Shown here piece by piece: positions 8,008 to 16,286 of a stretch of DNA of 32,973 nucleotides; the stretch's first letter is position 1, and the number at the start of each line of letters is the position of its first letter. The notes under the pieces were generated by a model. It saw only the letters and a list, made by a program, of their open reading frames with translations, was not told the origin of the DNA and did not search any database. The DNA is from Fimbriiglobus sp. (lineage in GTDB: Bacteria; Planctomycetota; Planctomycetia; Gemmatales; Gemmataceae). Location of the stretch: positions 1-32,973 of the forward strand of contig JALHQU010000058.1 of NCBI GenBank assembly GCA_022841795.1, written 5' to 3'. Position numbers and translations under genes: made by a program.

Positions 8008-11000
8008 ATGACGACGGCCCTGAGTACCGGCATCCGGCGGGCGGCCGCCCGCATCGCCCCGGACCCCGCCCCGGACGGCGAGCTGCTGTCCCGGTTCCTC
8101 GCCGCCCGCGACGAGGCGGCGTTCGCCGTGCTCGTGCGGCGGCACGCGGCCATGGTGTTCGGCACCTGCCGGCGGGTGCTGGGCAACGCGCCGGACGCGG
8201 ACGACGCCTTCCAGGCGGCGTTCGTGGTGCTGGTGCGGAAGGCCCATTCCCTGACCGATCGGGCGTGCGTCGGCAACTTCCTGTACGGGGTCGCGTTCCA
8301 CACCGCACTGAAGGCGCGAGCGATGGCCACCAAACGGAAGGCGAAGGAGATGATGGCGAGCCGGGAGCGTGAGCGACCGGAGTCCGACGAACTCACGCGG
8401 GCGCTGGACGAGGAGTTGGCCCACCTGCCGGAGAAGTACCGCGAGCCGGTGGTGCTGTGCGAGCTGGAGGGGGTCAGCCGGAAGGACGCGGCGGGGCGGC
8501 TGGGCGTGCCGGAGGGGACCATCTCCAGCCGGCTGGCGACCGCCCACCGGATGCTCGAGAAGCGGCTGAAGGCCCGCGGGTTCGCGGTGGCGGGGATCAC
8601 GGCGGTGCTGGGCGGACAGGCATTCGCCGTGTCGGACAAACTGGCGGACGCGGCGGTGCGGGCGGCGGTGAACGGCCCGCCCGCGGGGGTGACACACCTG
8701 GCGGCGGAGGTGACGAAGATGTTCCTGCTGAACAAGCTGAAGGTGGGCACGGCGGTGCTGGCGGGCGTGCTGCTGCTGCTGGGCACGGGCGTCGGCCTGA
8801 TCCAGCGGGGCACCGCCGCGGACGACAAACCGGGGCTGAAGGCGCCGGTGCCGAAGAAGGACGAAAAAGACCAGGACCGCATTCAGGGGCTGTGGCAGGC
8901 GGAGAGCGTGGAGGCGGACGGAAAGCCGGTAGCGGCCGTGCCCGAGAACCTTCAGGTGCGATTCAAAGGGAACACCATCACCTTCCTGTCGGATCAGCGG
9001 GAACATACGTTCGAATTAGACGCGAAGGCCAAGCCGAAGGCGCTGAACCTGACCCCCGGCGACGGCGCCGCGAAGGGGAAGAAGCTGGAGTGCGCCATCT
9101 ATGAACTCGACGGCGACACGCTCAAGATCTGCATGGACAAGGAGGGCGATGCCGGGAAGCGGCCGACGGAGTTCAAAACCGCCGCTGGCGACGGCCTCAC
9201 GCTGATCGTGCTCAAGCGGGTGAAGGAGGAGAAAAAGGACGAGGACCGCATCCAGGGGCTGTGGGAAGCGGAGACGGTCCAGGTGGGGGGCAAGCAGGTG
9301 CCCACCGCCCAGGTGTACAAGGTGCTCAAGATGCGGTTCAAGGGGAACGTCGTCACCACCATCACCGAGGACGGCGAGGGGAGTCAGGCGTTCGCACTCG
9401 ACCCCATCGCTTCCCCCAAGAAGCTCGCCACCCACCCGGAAGGGAAACCGAAGGAGAAGAAGGTCGAGTTCATCTACGACCTCGACGGCGACACGCTCAA
9501 GCTGTGCCACAACACCCTGGAGGGCGACGCCGGCGCGCTGCCCACCAGCTTCCGCGCCGGGCCGCAAGACAAGGACGAACTGATCGTGTTCAAGCGGGTG
9601 ACGGACGCCGCCGAAGCCATCCAGGGCACCTGGGTCGTCACCGAGTTGCACCAGGTCGGGAAGAAGATGACTGACGAGGAGAAGACGTTCCACGCCGGCG
9701 GCGGGTACAAGATCACGTTCACCGCCGACACCATCACCCACGAGATCGACAAGAGCAGTGGCAAGTACCGCCTCGACCCGACGCGGGACGAGAAGCGGAT
9801 CGAGTTCATCGAGAACGGGGCGATCATCGCCCTCGCCCTCTACGACCTGAACGGGGACGACCTGAAACTGTGCGTCGGCCGCAAGCCGGACAAGGGCATG
9901 CCGCCGGTCGCCCCCACCGGGTTCGACGTGGAAAAGGCCCCCGCCGGCACGTTCCCCACCGTGTACGTGATGAAGCGGGACAAGCCGAAGGCGAAGCCGG
10001 CGGACGACCGCAAGCGGCTGGTCGGCAAGTGGGTGACCAAGACGGTCACGTTCGACCCGCCGTTCCCCGTCCAGCCCGGGGAGAGGCACACCCCCGCCCA
10101 CCACACCCTCACCTTCACCGACACCGACCTGACGTGGCTGACGTTCGTGCCGACCATGCCGAAGGCCGGTGGGGTGCAAACGAAGCCGTACAAGTTGGAC
10201 CAGGCCGCCAGCCCGAAGGAGCTGACCAGCGGGGACAACGAGTGCGTGTACGAGCTGGACGGCGACACGCTGAAGGTGGCCATGTACTTCCTCACCCCCG
10301 GCCGGCCGAAGGGGTTCAACGCCACCGACAGCCCGCCCAAGGCCGGCGGGCACGTCATCCTGATCGAACTCACCCGCGAGACGCCTGCCCCGGCGAACCC
10401 CGACCGCAAGGGCGGGGGTGGCGACAAGAAGCCGGACGACGCGACGGCCATCCTCGGCGAGTGGGCGGAGTCGTCGTCGGCCGAGTTCCCGCCCCGCGTG
10501 TTCGCCCCGACCGACCGGGTGTTCAAGGGGAAGAACTACTGGACGTTCGCGGCGGGCGGGAAGGTGACCAACGTGAGCACCGCCGGCGGGGAAACGCGGA
10601 CCGGCGAGCGGCAGTACGAACTGAGGTCGGACGCCTCGCCGAAGGAGTTGGTCACGACGACCGGCGGGCTGAAGCTGACGTGGAGCTACGAACTGAGCGG
10701 GGACACCCTCAAGGTGGCGCTGTGCGGCGACGGCAAGGTGCGGTCGCCGTCCATCGATCCGAAGGACATCCCGCAGGGGGTGTCCATGAGCATCGTCGAG
10801 TTCACCCGCGTGAAGGAGGACAAACCGGCGGCGGACAAGGAGTATTCGCTGAAGGACGGCGAGGTGCTGAAGCTCCTCCCGGCGCCGTTCCCGGCCGGGC
10901 GGGAGGACATCTACACGAAACTCGACGCGGCCCGCGGGATCAAGCCGACGCCCCCCGCGGACACCCGCCTGATGGCCGTGACGGTGGACAAAGGCCAGCC

Positions 11001-13326
11001 GGTGGCGGCACACGCTTTCGTCAACCGTCAGACGCCGTTCGGCGGCCCCGGAGAGCCGCTCACCAGGTTCCTCCAGTACGGCCTCCAGATGGAACTCTCG
11101 AACGTGTCGGACCCGAAGTGGCTGCTGGCGTCCACCCTCCTCGACGCCGACATCGTCTTCAAGAAGGGGGCCACGCCGTCCGACCTGTTGACGGCCTTCC
11201 AGAGGGAGTTGAAGGCGAAGTGCGGTATTGATCTCGTACTGGAGTACCGCGACGGCGAAACGGAAGTGGTCGTCATCGGCGGGAAGCACGCGCTCAACCC
11301 GGTCTCCGCCAACACCGTCAAAGACGGCGACACCGCCAAAGCGTCGACGATCGACCTGTACGCCGACGAAAAGAGTCGAGGCTACACCGTGATCGCCAGC
11401 ACCCAGACGCTTCCCGCGGAGTTGGCCCGGTACGTCGGTCGGCCGGTGATCGACGAGTCCGATTTGAAGGCAAACGCCGTGATCGTGAAAATGGCCCTCC
11501 ACGGAAGTTATCCGGTCGATGTGAAGAAGTGGGCCGAGGATCGCGACCCGGCGAAGGTGTTGAAGAACCTGGCGGAGCAGACCGGGCTGACGTTCAAGCT
11601 GGAGAGGCGGAAGGTGCGGGCGCTGGTGGTCGAACAGCCGAAGGCGGGCGACCAGCCGGTGGCGGACAAGGAGTACTCGCTCGCGCCGGGCGAGGTGCTG
11701 AAGCTCCTCCCGGCGCCGTTCCCGGCCGGGCGGGCGAAGGTGTTCGGCCGCATCCCGGCGGGCAAGCGATCCGGCAGCCCGATCGACACCAACCTGCTGG
11801 CGGTAAGCGTGGATGGGGCATCCGCCGAAGTGTCGGAGTTCGCCGCCCGCCGGTGGAAGGACGGGGACCCGGTGAAGCCGCCGCAACTGCTGCACTACGT
11901 CAAGCACCTGCTCGGCATCGACACGGCGACGGTGTCCGACCCGACTTGGCTGCTCGAATCGACCGTCCTGGATGCGGACGTGGTGTACCGCAAAGGGGCC
12001 AAGACCGAGGAGTTGCTGGCCGCCCTGTGCCGCGAGCTGAAGGCGAAGTGCGGGGCGGACGTGACGTTCACCTTCCGGGAGATGGAGACCGAGGTGGTGG
12101 TGCTGGGCGGGAAGCACACCCTGACGCGGACCCACGCCTTCCCCGGCCGGCCGTACAACGACGCGGCGCGGGTCGCCCTGACGGACAAACCGCTGGCCGG
12201 TTCCGGAGGACGCAGGTCCGCCCACCTGCCGGCGGAACTGGCGACCGTTCTCGGTCGGCCGGTGGTGGACGAGTCCGACCTGAAGACGAACGACGTGGCC
12301 GTGTGGATCACGACCCCGAGCTACGATACCCGCCCGCAGGCCGCGGACCGCGACCCGCAGGCGGTGCCCAAACGGTTCGCCGAGCAGACCGGGCTGACCG
12401 CCAAGCTGGAGAAGCGGAAGGTGCGGGCGCTGGTGGTGGGTCAGGCGAACCCCGACCGCAAGGGAGGGGGTAAAGCCAACGAGCCGGCGTGGAAGGCCGA
12501 GTTCCGCAAGGCCTACGGGCTGAGGGACGGGCAACTCGTCCGCCGCGTCGCCCCGCCGTACCCGGACTGCCGCGAGGAGTATTACAAAGCCCTGTTCCCA
12601 AACCGAGCGGGGAACATCCCGTTCGACCAGTGGTTCACCGTGTTCGGGTGGAAGGACAATTGGATCGACGAGAACCTCGGCCAACGGACCATGCCGATCA
12701 AACCGGACGAGGGCGTGACGCTCGGTCGGCTGATCGACATGACGCTGAAGTTCCCCAAAACGCGGGTGGTGGCGGACGCAGCCATACTGGCGCGAAAAGT
12801 CACCGGCGACTGGGTGGTGAAGGCCGGGGCCGACCCGGAGAAGGTGGCGGCGCAGCTCGAAGCCGTCCTGCGGACGGAGTGCGAACTGCCGGTGAAGTTC
12901 GCGTTCCGCGACGGCGAGGAGGAGGTGTTCGTGCTGAGCGGGAAGTACGCGGCCAAGCCGGTGGACGGGAGCGAGGTGGACGTCGAGGTGTACGCCAACC
13001 ACCTGACCGAGCGGAAGACCGGCGGCGGGGGCACGGGCACGCTGAAGGAGATGCTCGCCGCGGTCGAACGGCATGTGAGCAAGCCGGTCGTGCTGGGCAA
13101 GGTGGAGGGCGGGCCGGCGAAGGTGAGCTGGCACTACAACGTGCGGTCGCCGATGCTCAAGGACCCGGCGCAGGGCATCGACACCTACCGGGACGACACC
13201 GACCCGGCGCAGGTGCTGGGGCAACTCGCCGCCCAGACCGGGCTGACGGTGACGACCGAGAAGCGGAAGGTGCGGACGCTGATGGTCGAGGTGGGCAAGA
13301 CGTCGGTGGGCGCGCCGGGAGCGTGA
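8008..13326 (+). CDS. giant ECF sigma factor fused to five TIGR03067 domains and a threefold C-terminal repeat
   Basis: The 1772-residue product starts with an ECF sigma factor. Region 2 spans about 27-110 (ELLSRFLAARDEAAFAVLVR, DADDAFQAAFVVLVRKA) and region 4 about 132-188 (LPEKYREPVVLCELEGVSRK, then the helix-turn-helix to TISSRLATAHRML). A single hydrophobic segment at 246-265 should anchor it in the membrane, leaving the sigma part in the cytoplasm and the rest outside. Five TIGR03067 domains follow, at about 289-404, 413-531, 537-657, 668-790 and 812-935, each with the IQGLW / YELDGDTLK hallmarks. Three further units follow at about 943-1210, 1218-1485 and 1492-1764, sharing EYSLxxGEVLKLLPAPFPAG (divergent in the third), a wLLeStvLDAD segment and a closing EQTGLT-KLE-RKVRAL strand. 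The linker between sigma regions 2 and 4 contains SRERERPE, read from a genomic repeat. It is probably a membrane-tethered regulator; the signal sensed is unknown. Confidence 0.93.
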   Translation: MTTALSTGIRRAAARIAPDPAPDGELLSRFLAARDEAAFAVLVRRHAAMVFGTCRRVLGNAPDADDAFQAAFVVLVRKAHSLTDRACVGNFLYGVAFHTALKARAMATKRKAKEMMASRERERPESDELTRALDEELAHLPEKYREPVVLCELEGVSRKDAAGRLGVPEGTISSRLATAHRMLEKRLKARGFAVAGITAVLGGQAFAVSDKLADAAVRAAVNGPPAGVTHLAAEVTKMFLLNKLKVGTAVLAGVLLLLGTGVGLIQRGTAADDKPGLKAPVPKKDEKDQDRIQGLWQAESVEADGKPVAAVPENLQVRFKGNTITFLSDQREHTFELDAKAKPKALNLTPGDGAAKGKKLECAIYELDGDTLKICMDKEGDAGKRPTEFKTAAGDGLTLIVLKRVKEEKKDEDRIQGLWEAETVQVGGKQVPTAQVYKVLKMRFKGNVVTTITEDGEGSQAFALDPIASPKKLATHPEGKPKEKKVEFIYDLDGDTLKLCHNTLEGDAGALPTSFRAGPQDKDELIVFKRVTDAAEAIQGTWVVTELHQVGKKMTDEEKTFHAGGGYKITFTADTITHEIDKSSGKYRLDPTRDEKRIEFIENGAIIALALYDLNGDDLKLCVGRKPDKGMPPVAPTGFDVEKAPAGTFPTVYVMKRDKPKAKPADDRKRLVGKWVTKTVTFDPPFPVQPGERHTPAHHTLTFTDTDLTWLTFVPTMPKAGGVQTKPYKLDQAASPKELTSGDNECVYELDGDTLKVAMYFLTPGRPKGFNATDSPPKAGGHVILIELTRETPAPANPDRKGGGGDKKPDDATAILGEWAESSSAEFPPRVFAPTDRVFKGKNYWTFAAGGKVTNVSTAGGETRTGERQYELRSDASPKELVTTTGGLKLTWSYELSGDTLKVALCGDGKVRSPSIDPKDIPQGVSMSIVEFTRVKEDKPAADKEYSLKDGEVLKLLPAPFPAGREDIYTKLDAARGIKPTPPADTRLMAVTVDKGQPVAAHAFVNRQTPFGGPGEPLTRFLQYGLQMELSNVSDPKWLLASTLLDADIVFKKGATPSDLLTAFQRELKAKCGIDLVLEYRDGETEVVVIGGKHALNPVSANTVKDGDTAKASTIDLYADEKSRGYTVIASTQTLPAELARYVGRPVIDESDLKANAVIVKMALHGSYPVDVKKWAEDRDPAKVLKNLAEQTGLTFKLERRKVRALVVEQPKAGDQPVADKEYSLAPGEVLKLLPAPFPAGRAKVFGRIPAGKRSGSPIDTNLLAVSVDGASAEVSEFAARRWKDGDPVKPPQLLHYVKHLLGIDTATVSDPTWLLESTVLDADVVYRKGAKTEELLAALCRELKAKCGADVTFTFREMETEVVVLGGKHTLTRTHAFPGRPYNDAARVALTDKPLAGSGGRRSAHLPAELATVLGRPVVDESDLKTNDVAVWITTPSYDTRPQAADRDPQAVPKRFAEQTGLTAKLEKRKVRALVVGQANPDRKGGGKANEPAWKAEFRKAYGLRDGQLVRRVAPPYPDCREEYYKALFPNRAGNIPFDQWFTVFGWKDNWIDENLGQRTMPIKPDEGVTLGRLIDMTLKFPKTRVVADAAILARKVTGDWVVKAGADPEKVAAQLEAVLRTECELPVKFAFRDGEEEVFVLSGKYAAKPVDGSEVDVEVYANHLTERKTGGGGTGTLKEMLAAVERHVSKPVVLGKVEGGPAKVSWHYNVRSPMLKDPAQGIDTYRDDTDPAQVLGQLAAQTGLTVTTEKRKVRTLMVEVGKTSVGAPGA
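8361..8382 (+). repeat. family E half-repeat inside the sigma factor gene
   Basis: This 22-bp stretch (beginning CCGGGAGCGTGAGCGACC) is identical to each arm of the palindrome at 13315-13367. It is read in frame as SRERERPE in the linker between sigma regions 2 and 4. Confidence 0.85.
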
Positions 13327-13367
13327 GCGACCGGAGTTCGGAAACCTCCGGTCGCTCACGCTCCCGG
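13315..13367. repeat. family E palindrome at the 3' end of the sigma fusion gene
   Basis: Perfect 22-bp arms (13315-13336 and 13346-13367) flank a 9-nt loop. The left arm supplies the last codons and the TGA stop of the sigma fusion gene. It sits between two convergent genes and may end transcription on both sides. Confidence 0.88.
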
Positions 13368-13395
13368 CTCGCCAATACTCTCGGCTCGCCGTCCG

Positions 13396-14601
13396 TCACG
13401 CCCCGTACTTGCCGAGCCGGCCGGCGTGGGCCATCGCCAGCAGCATCAGGTGCTTGGCCGCGAACTGCCCCAGCCCGCCGGTGCGGCACGCCCGCTCGCT
13501 GAACCCGTCCGCCCCGTCCGGCCGGCACAGGTCGCTCACGATCAGCGTCGGCACCGGGTGGAAGCTGTGCGCCTTCATCTTGCTCGGCGTGCTGTGGTCG
13601 CCCGTCACGATGAGTACGTCCGGCTTGAGCGCGCGGATGCCCGGAATGGCCGCGTCCAGCTCCTCGATCTTCTTCACCTTCGCCGCGAAGTTGCCGTCCT
13701 CGCCGGTGCTGTCGGTGTACTTGTAGTGCAGGAAGAAGAAGTCGTAGTCGTTCCACGCCGCCTTCAGCCGGGCCACCTTCGTTTGCAGCGTGTCGCCGGC
13801 GTCCAGGATGTCCATGCCCACCAGCCGGGCCAGCCCCTTGTACATCGGGTACACGGCGACGGCCGCCGACTTCAGCCCGTACACGTCCTGCATGGTGGCG
13901 ATGGTCGGCATCTTGGCGAACCCGCGGAGGGTCAGGCCGTTGGCCGGCGCCTCGCCCTTCAGCACGTCGTTCGACTTGGCCACGAACTCGTTCACCACCG
14001 CCGCCGTCTTCCAGCTCGGCTCGTCTTCGCCGACGGCCATCAGCCGCAGCGCCCCGGTCGCCTGCGGGTCGGTGTCGTTCACCCGGTCGCCCAGCCCGTC
14101 CGCCCGGAACACCAGCACGAAGCGGTGTTCCTTCACCGGCTCGACGAACACCTCGGCGCCGGGCACCTTGATCGTCCGCAGTTTGGCCACGATCTCCTTG
14201 CACCGCTCGGTGGTCGGCCGCCCGGCCCGGCGGTCGGTGATGGTGCCGTCCGCCCCGAGGGTGCAGAAGTTGCCGCGGATGCACACGTCCTTTGACGTGA
14301 CCGGAAAGTTGATGCCCAGCGCTTCCAGGATGCCGCGGCCGATGCGGTACTCGAGCGGGTCGTACCCGAACAGGCCGAGGTGCCCCGGCCCGCTGCCGGG
14401 GGTGATGCCGGGCAGCACCGGGGTGCTCAGCCCGCAGGTGCCCTCGCTGGCGCAGGCGTCCAGGTTGGGGGTGCTGGCGGTTTCCAGTTCGGTGCCGGGG
14501 TTGGGGGGCACCGGCAGCCCGCCCAGCCCGTCCGCCACCAGCAGGACGATCTTCGTGCCGTTGGAATCACGGAGCTCTCGGATTAAGTCGTGAGTGTTCA
14601 T
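13396..14601 (-). CDS. apgM: 2,3-bisphosphoglycerate-independent phosphoglycerate mutase, archaeal type (ApgM)
   Basis: The enzyme interconverts 3- and 2-phosphoglycerate in glycolysis and gluconeogenesis and belongs to the alkaline-phosphatase superfamily. The first metal ligand is D24 in VLLVADGLGG. The catalytic serine should be S70 in TPGSGPGHLGLFGYDP. Late metal ligands lie in HYKYTDSTGEDGN and VTGDHSTPSKMKAHSFHPVP. At about 400 residues it has the length of the archaeal-type family rather than the roughly 510-residue GpmI. The ATG at 14601 (MNTHDLIRELRD) is chosen over one six codons upstream because it begins the family-like sequence. It is divergent from pgi with a gap of 141 bases, so two sugar-phosphate genes share one control region. 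Confidence 0.93.
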   Translation of the reverse strand: MNTHDLIRELRDSNGTKIVLLVADGLGGLPVPPNPGTELETASTPNLDACASEGTCGLSTPVLPGITPGSGPGHLGLFGYDPLEYRIGRGILEALGINFPVTSKDVCIRGNFCTLGADGTITDRRAGRPTTERCKEIVAKLRTIKVPGAEVFVEPVKEHRFVLVFRADGLGDRVNDTDPQATGALRLMAVGEDEPSWKTAAVVNEFVAKSNDVLKGEAPANGLTLRGFAKMPTIATMQDVYGLKSAAVAVYPMYKGLARLVGMDILDAGDTLQTKVARLKAAWNDYDFFFLHYKYTDSTGEDGNFAAKVKKIEELDAAIPGIRALKPDVLIVTGDHSTPSKMKAHSFHPVPTLIVSDLCRPDGADGFSERACRTGGLGQFAAKHLMLLAMAHAGRLGKYGA

Positions 14602-14742
14602 GGGATTCGGTTTCCGCAATCGGATTCATGATCTACAGTAACCTCAGCATAGGTGGACCCACTGCGGTCGTCTTCGCTCCCCCCTGGCGCCGGACCCCGG
14701 CCCGGCGAAGACCGCCGCCACCGTCGTTTCCAGGGGCGAAAG

Positions 14743-16248
14743 ATGCAACTGCCCGACGAGAACATCGAGTACAGCTACGCCCGTCTGCTCGCCCCCCTGC
14801 CGGAAGCCTGGACCCCGCTCGCCGAACTGCAAGCCAAGCATTTGCTCAGCCCGGAGCGGGTGGAGCAGATGCGGCCGCTGATGAACGCCATCCGCGGCAA
14901 GGTGGCGTCCGAGCGGGAGCTACAGAACCCGCCGGCGAAAGACCTGCCGCTGCAAGCCGGGTTCATCAACCTGCCGCAAAACACCCTGGACGCCTACCGC
15001 CGCAAGGGGGACGCGAGCGAGCTGGGCAAGGTGCTGCGGCTGGCCCAGCGGCTGCGGGAGAACACCGACCGGGTGGTGGTGCTGGGCATCGGCGGCAGCT
15101 ACCTGGGGGCGAAGGCGCTGTTCGACGCCCTGTGCCACACGTTCCACAACGAGCTGCCGCCGAAGCTGCGGATGGGCAAGCCGCGGGTGTACTTCGAGGG
15201 GAACAACGTCGACAACGACGCGCTCACCGAGCTGCTGGAGTTGTTGGAGAACACGTGCGTCGAGCCGGACCTGCCGGAGGAGCGGTGGGGGGTGATCGTC
15301 GTCAGCAAGTCCGGCGGCACGCTGGAGACGGCGGCGGCGTACCGGGCGGTGCGGGCGGAGATGGCCAAGTACTACGGGCCGAAGTCGGACTGGCTGCGGC
15401 AGCTCATCATCCCGGTGACCGGGCCGAAGGGCAAGCTGCGGGACCTGGCCCACGCCGACGGCATCGCCGACGACGACATCCCCACCATCCCGGACGACGT
15501 GGGCGGGCGGTACAGCGTGTTCACCCCGGTCGGGCTGCTGCCGGCGGCCACCATGGGGCTGGACGTGCGGGCGCTGCTGCTCGGCGCGTCCGCCATGACC
15601 AAGCGGTTCCTGGAGGAGCCGTTCGACCGCAACCCGGTCCTCCAGCTCGCCGCCGTCAACCACCTGATGACCGAGGAGCTGGGCAAGACCGGGCGGGTGA
15701 TGGCGGTGTGGGGGAAGAAGCTGGAGAGCATCGGGTTCTGGTACGACCAGCTGCTGAGCGAGAGCCTGGGCAAGAACAACCGCGGGGCCACGCCCATCAC
15801 CAGCGTGTACACCCGCGACCTGCACAGCCGCGGGCAGCAGCACCAGGAGGGCACCCGCGACAAGCTGATCAACAACCTGGTCGTCCGCCACCCGAAACAC
15901 CCGCCGGTGCTGGTGGGCATGGCCGACCGGAACGAGGACGACCTGAACCAGTTCAGCCGCAAGGGGTACCCGGACGTGCTGGACGCGGCGTTCAAAGGCA
16001 CCAACCAGGCGTACGCCGACGCCGCCCGCCCGACCGCCGACATCGTCCTGCCCGGCGTGACCGAGCACACCGTCGGCCAGTTGCTCCAGATGCTCATGCT
16101 GGCGACGGTGGTGGAGGGGCGGCTGGCGAACATCAACCCGTACGGCCAGCCGGGGGTGGAGGCGTACAAGAAGAACATGATGGCGCTGCTGAAGGCCACC
16201 CCGAACCTGCCCAAGGGCGAGGTGGCCGACCAGATGAAGGGGAAATAA
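14743..16248 (+). CDS. pgi: glucose-6-phosphate isomerase
   Basis: The enzyme interconverts glucose-6-phosphate and fructose-6-phosphate in the cytoplasm. Family landmarks are all present: the phosphate-binding VVVLGIGGSYLGAKAL, the sugar-phosphate isomerase motif VSKSGGTLET, the PGI signature GGRYSVFTPVGLL, the catalytic region around ESLGKNNRGATPIT, and the C-terminal INPYGQPGVEAYKKN with its active-site lysine. The length of 501 residues is normal for the shorter bacterial forms. The ATG at 14743 is chosen: AGGGGCGAAAG lies just upstream, and the 30 codons above it are arginine/proline-rich non-family sequence. It is divergent from apgM and convergent with the metallophosphoesterase. Confidence 0.97.
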   Translation: MQLPDENIEYSYARLLAPLPEAWTPLAELQAKHLLSPERVEQMRPLMNAIRGKVASERELQNPPAKDLPLQAGFINLPQNTLDAYRRKGDASELGKVLRLAQRLRENTDRVVVLGIGGSYLGAKALFDALCHTFHNELPPKLRMGKPRVYFEGNNVDNDALTELLELLENTCVEPDLPEERWGVIVVSKSGGTLETAAAYRAVRAEMAKYYGPKSDWLRQLIIPVTGPKGKLRDLAHADGIADDDIPTIPDDVGGRYSVFTPVGLLPAATMGLDVRALLLGASAMTKRFLEEPFDRNPVLQLAAVNHLMTEELGKTGRVMAVWGKKLESIGFWYDQLLSESLGKNNRGATPITSVYTRDLHSRGQQHQEGTRDKLINNLVVRHPKHPPVLVGMADRNEDDLNQFSRKGYPDVLDAAFKGTNQAYADAARPTADIVLPGVTEHTVGQLLQMLMLATVVEGRLANINPYGQPGVEAYKKNMMALLKATPNLPKGEVADQMKGK

Positions 16249-16278
16249 GCCGCTTGTTCGCGAAGCCGCAAGCGGCTT
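16247..16278. terminator. hairpin terminator between pgi and the convergent metallophosphoesterase
   Basis: A 10-bp stem (AAGCCGCTTG with CAAGCGGCTT) closes a 12-nt loop immediately after the pgi stop codon, followed by TG rather than a long T-run. It lies 9 bases from the stop of the opposing gene, so it may serve both. Confidence 0.55.
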
Positions 16279-16286
16279 TGAGGCAT

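Noticed and set aside
9016-13359. 1447-codon open frame antisense to the sigma fusion gene
   Set aside because: It mirrors a high-GC gene codon by codon, is His/Arg/Leu-rich with no domain, and the plus-strand gene is certain.
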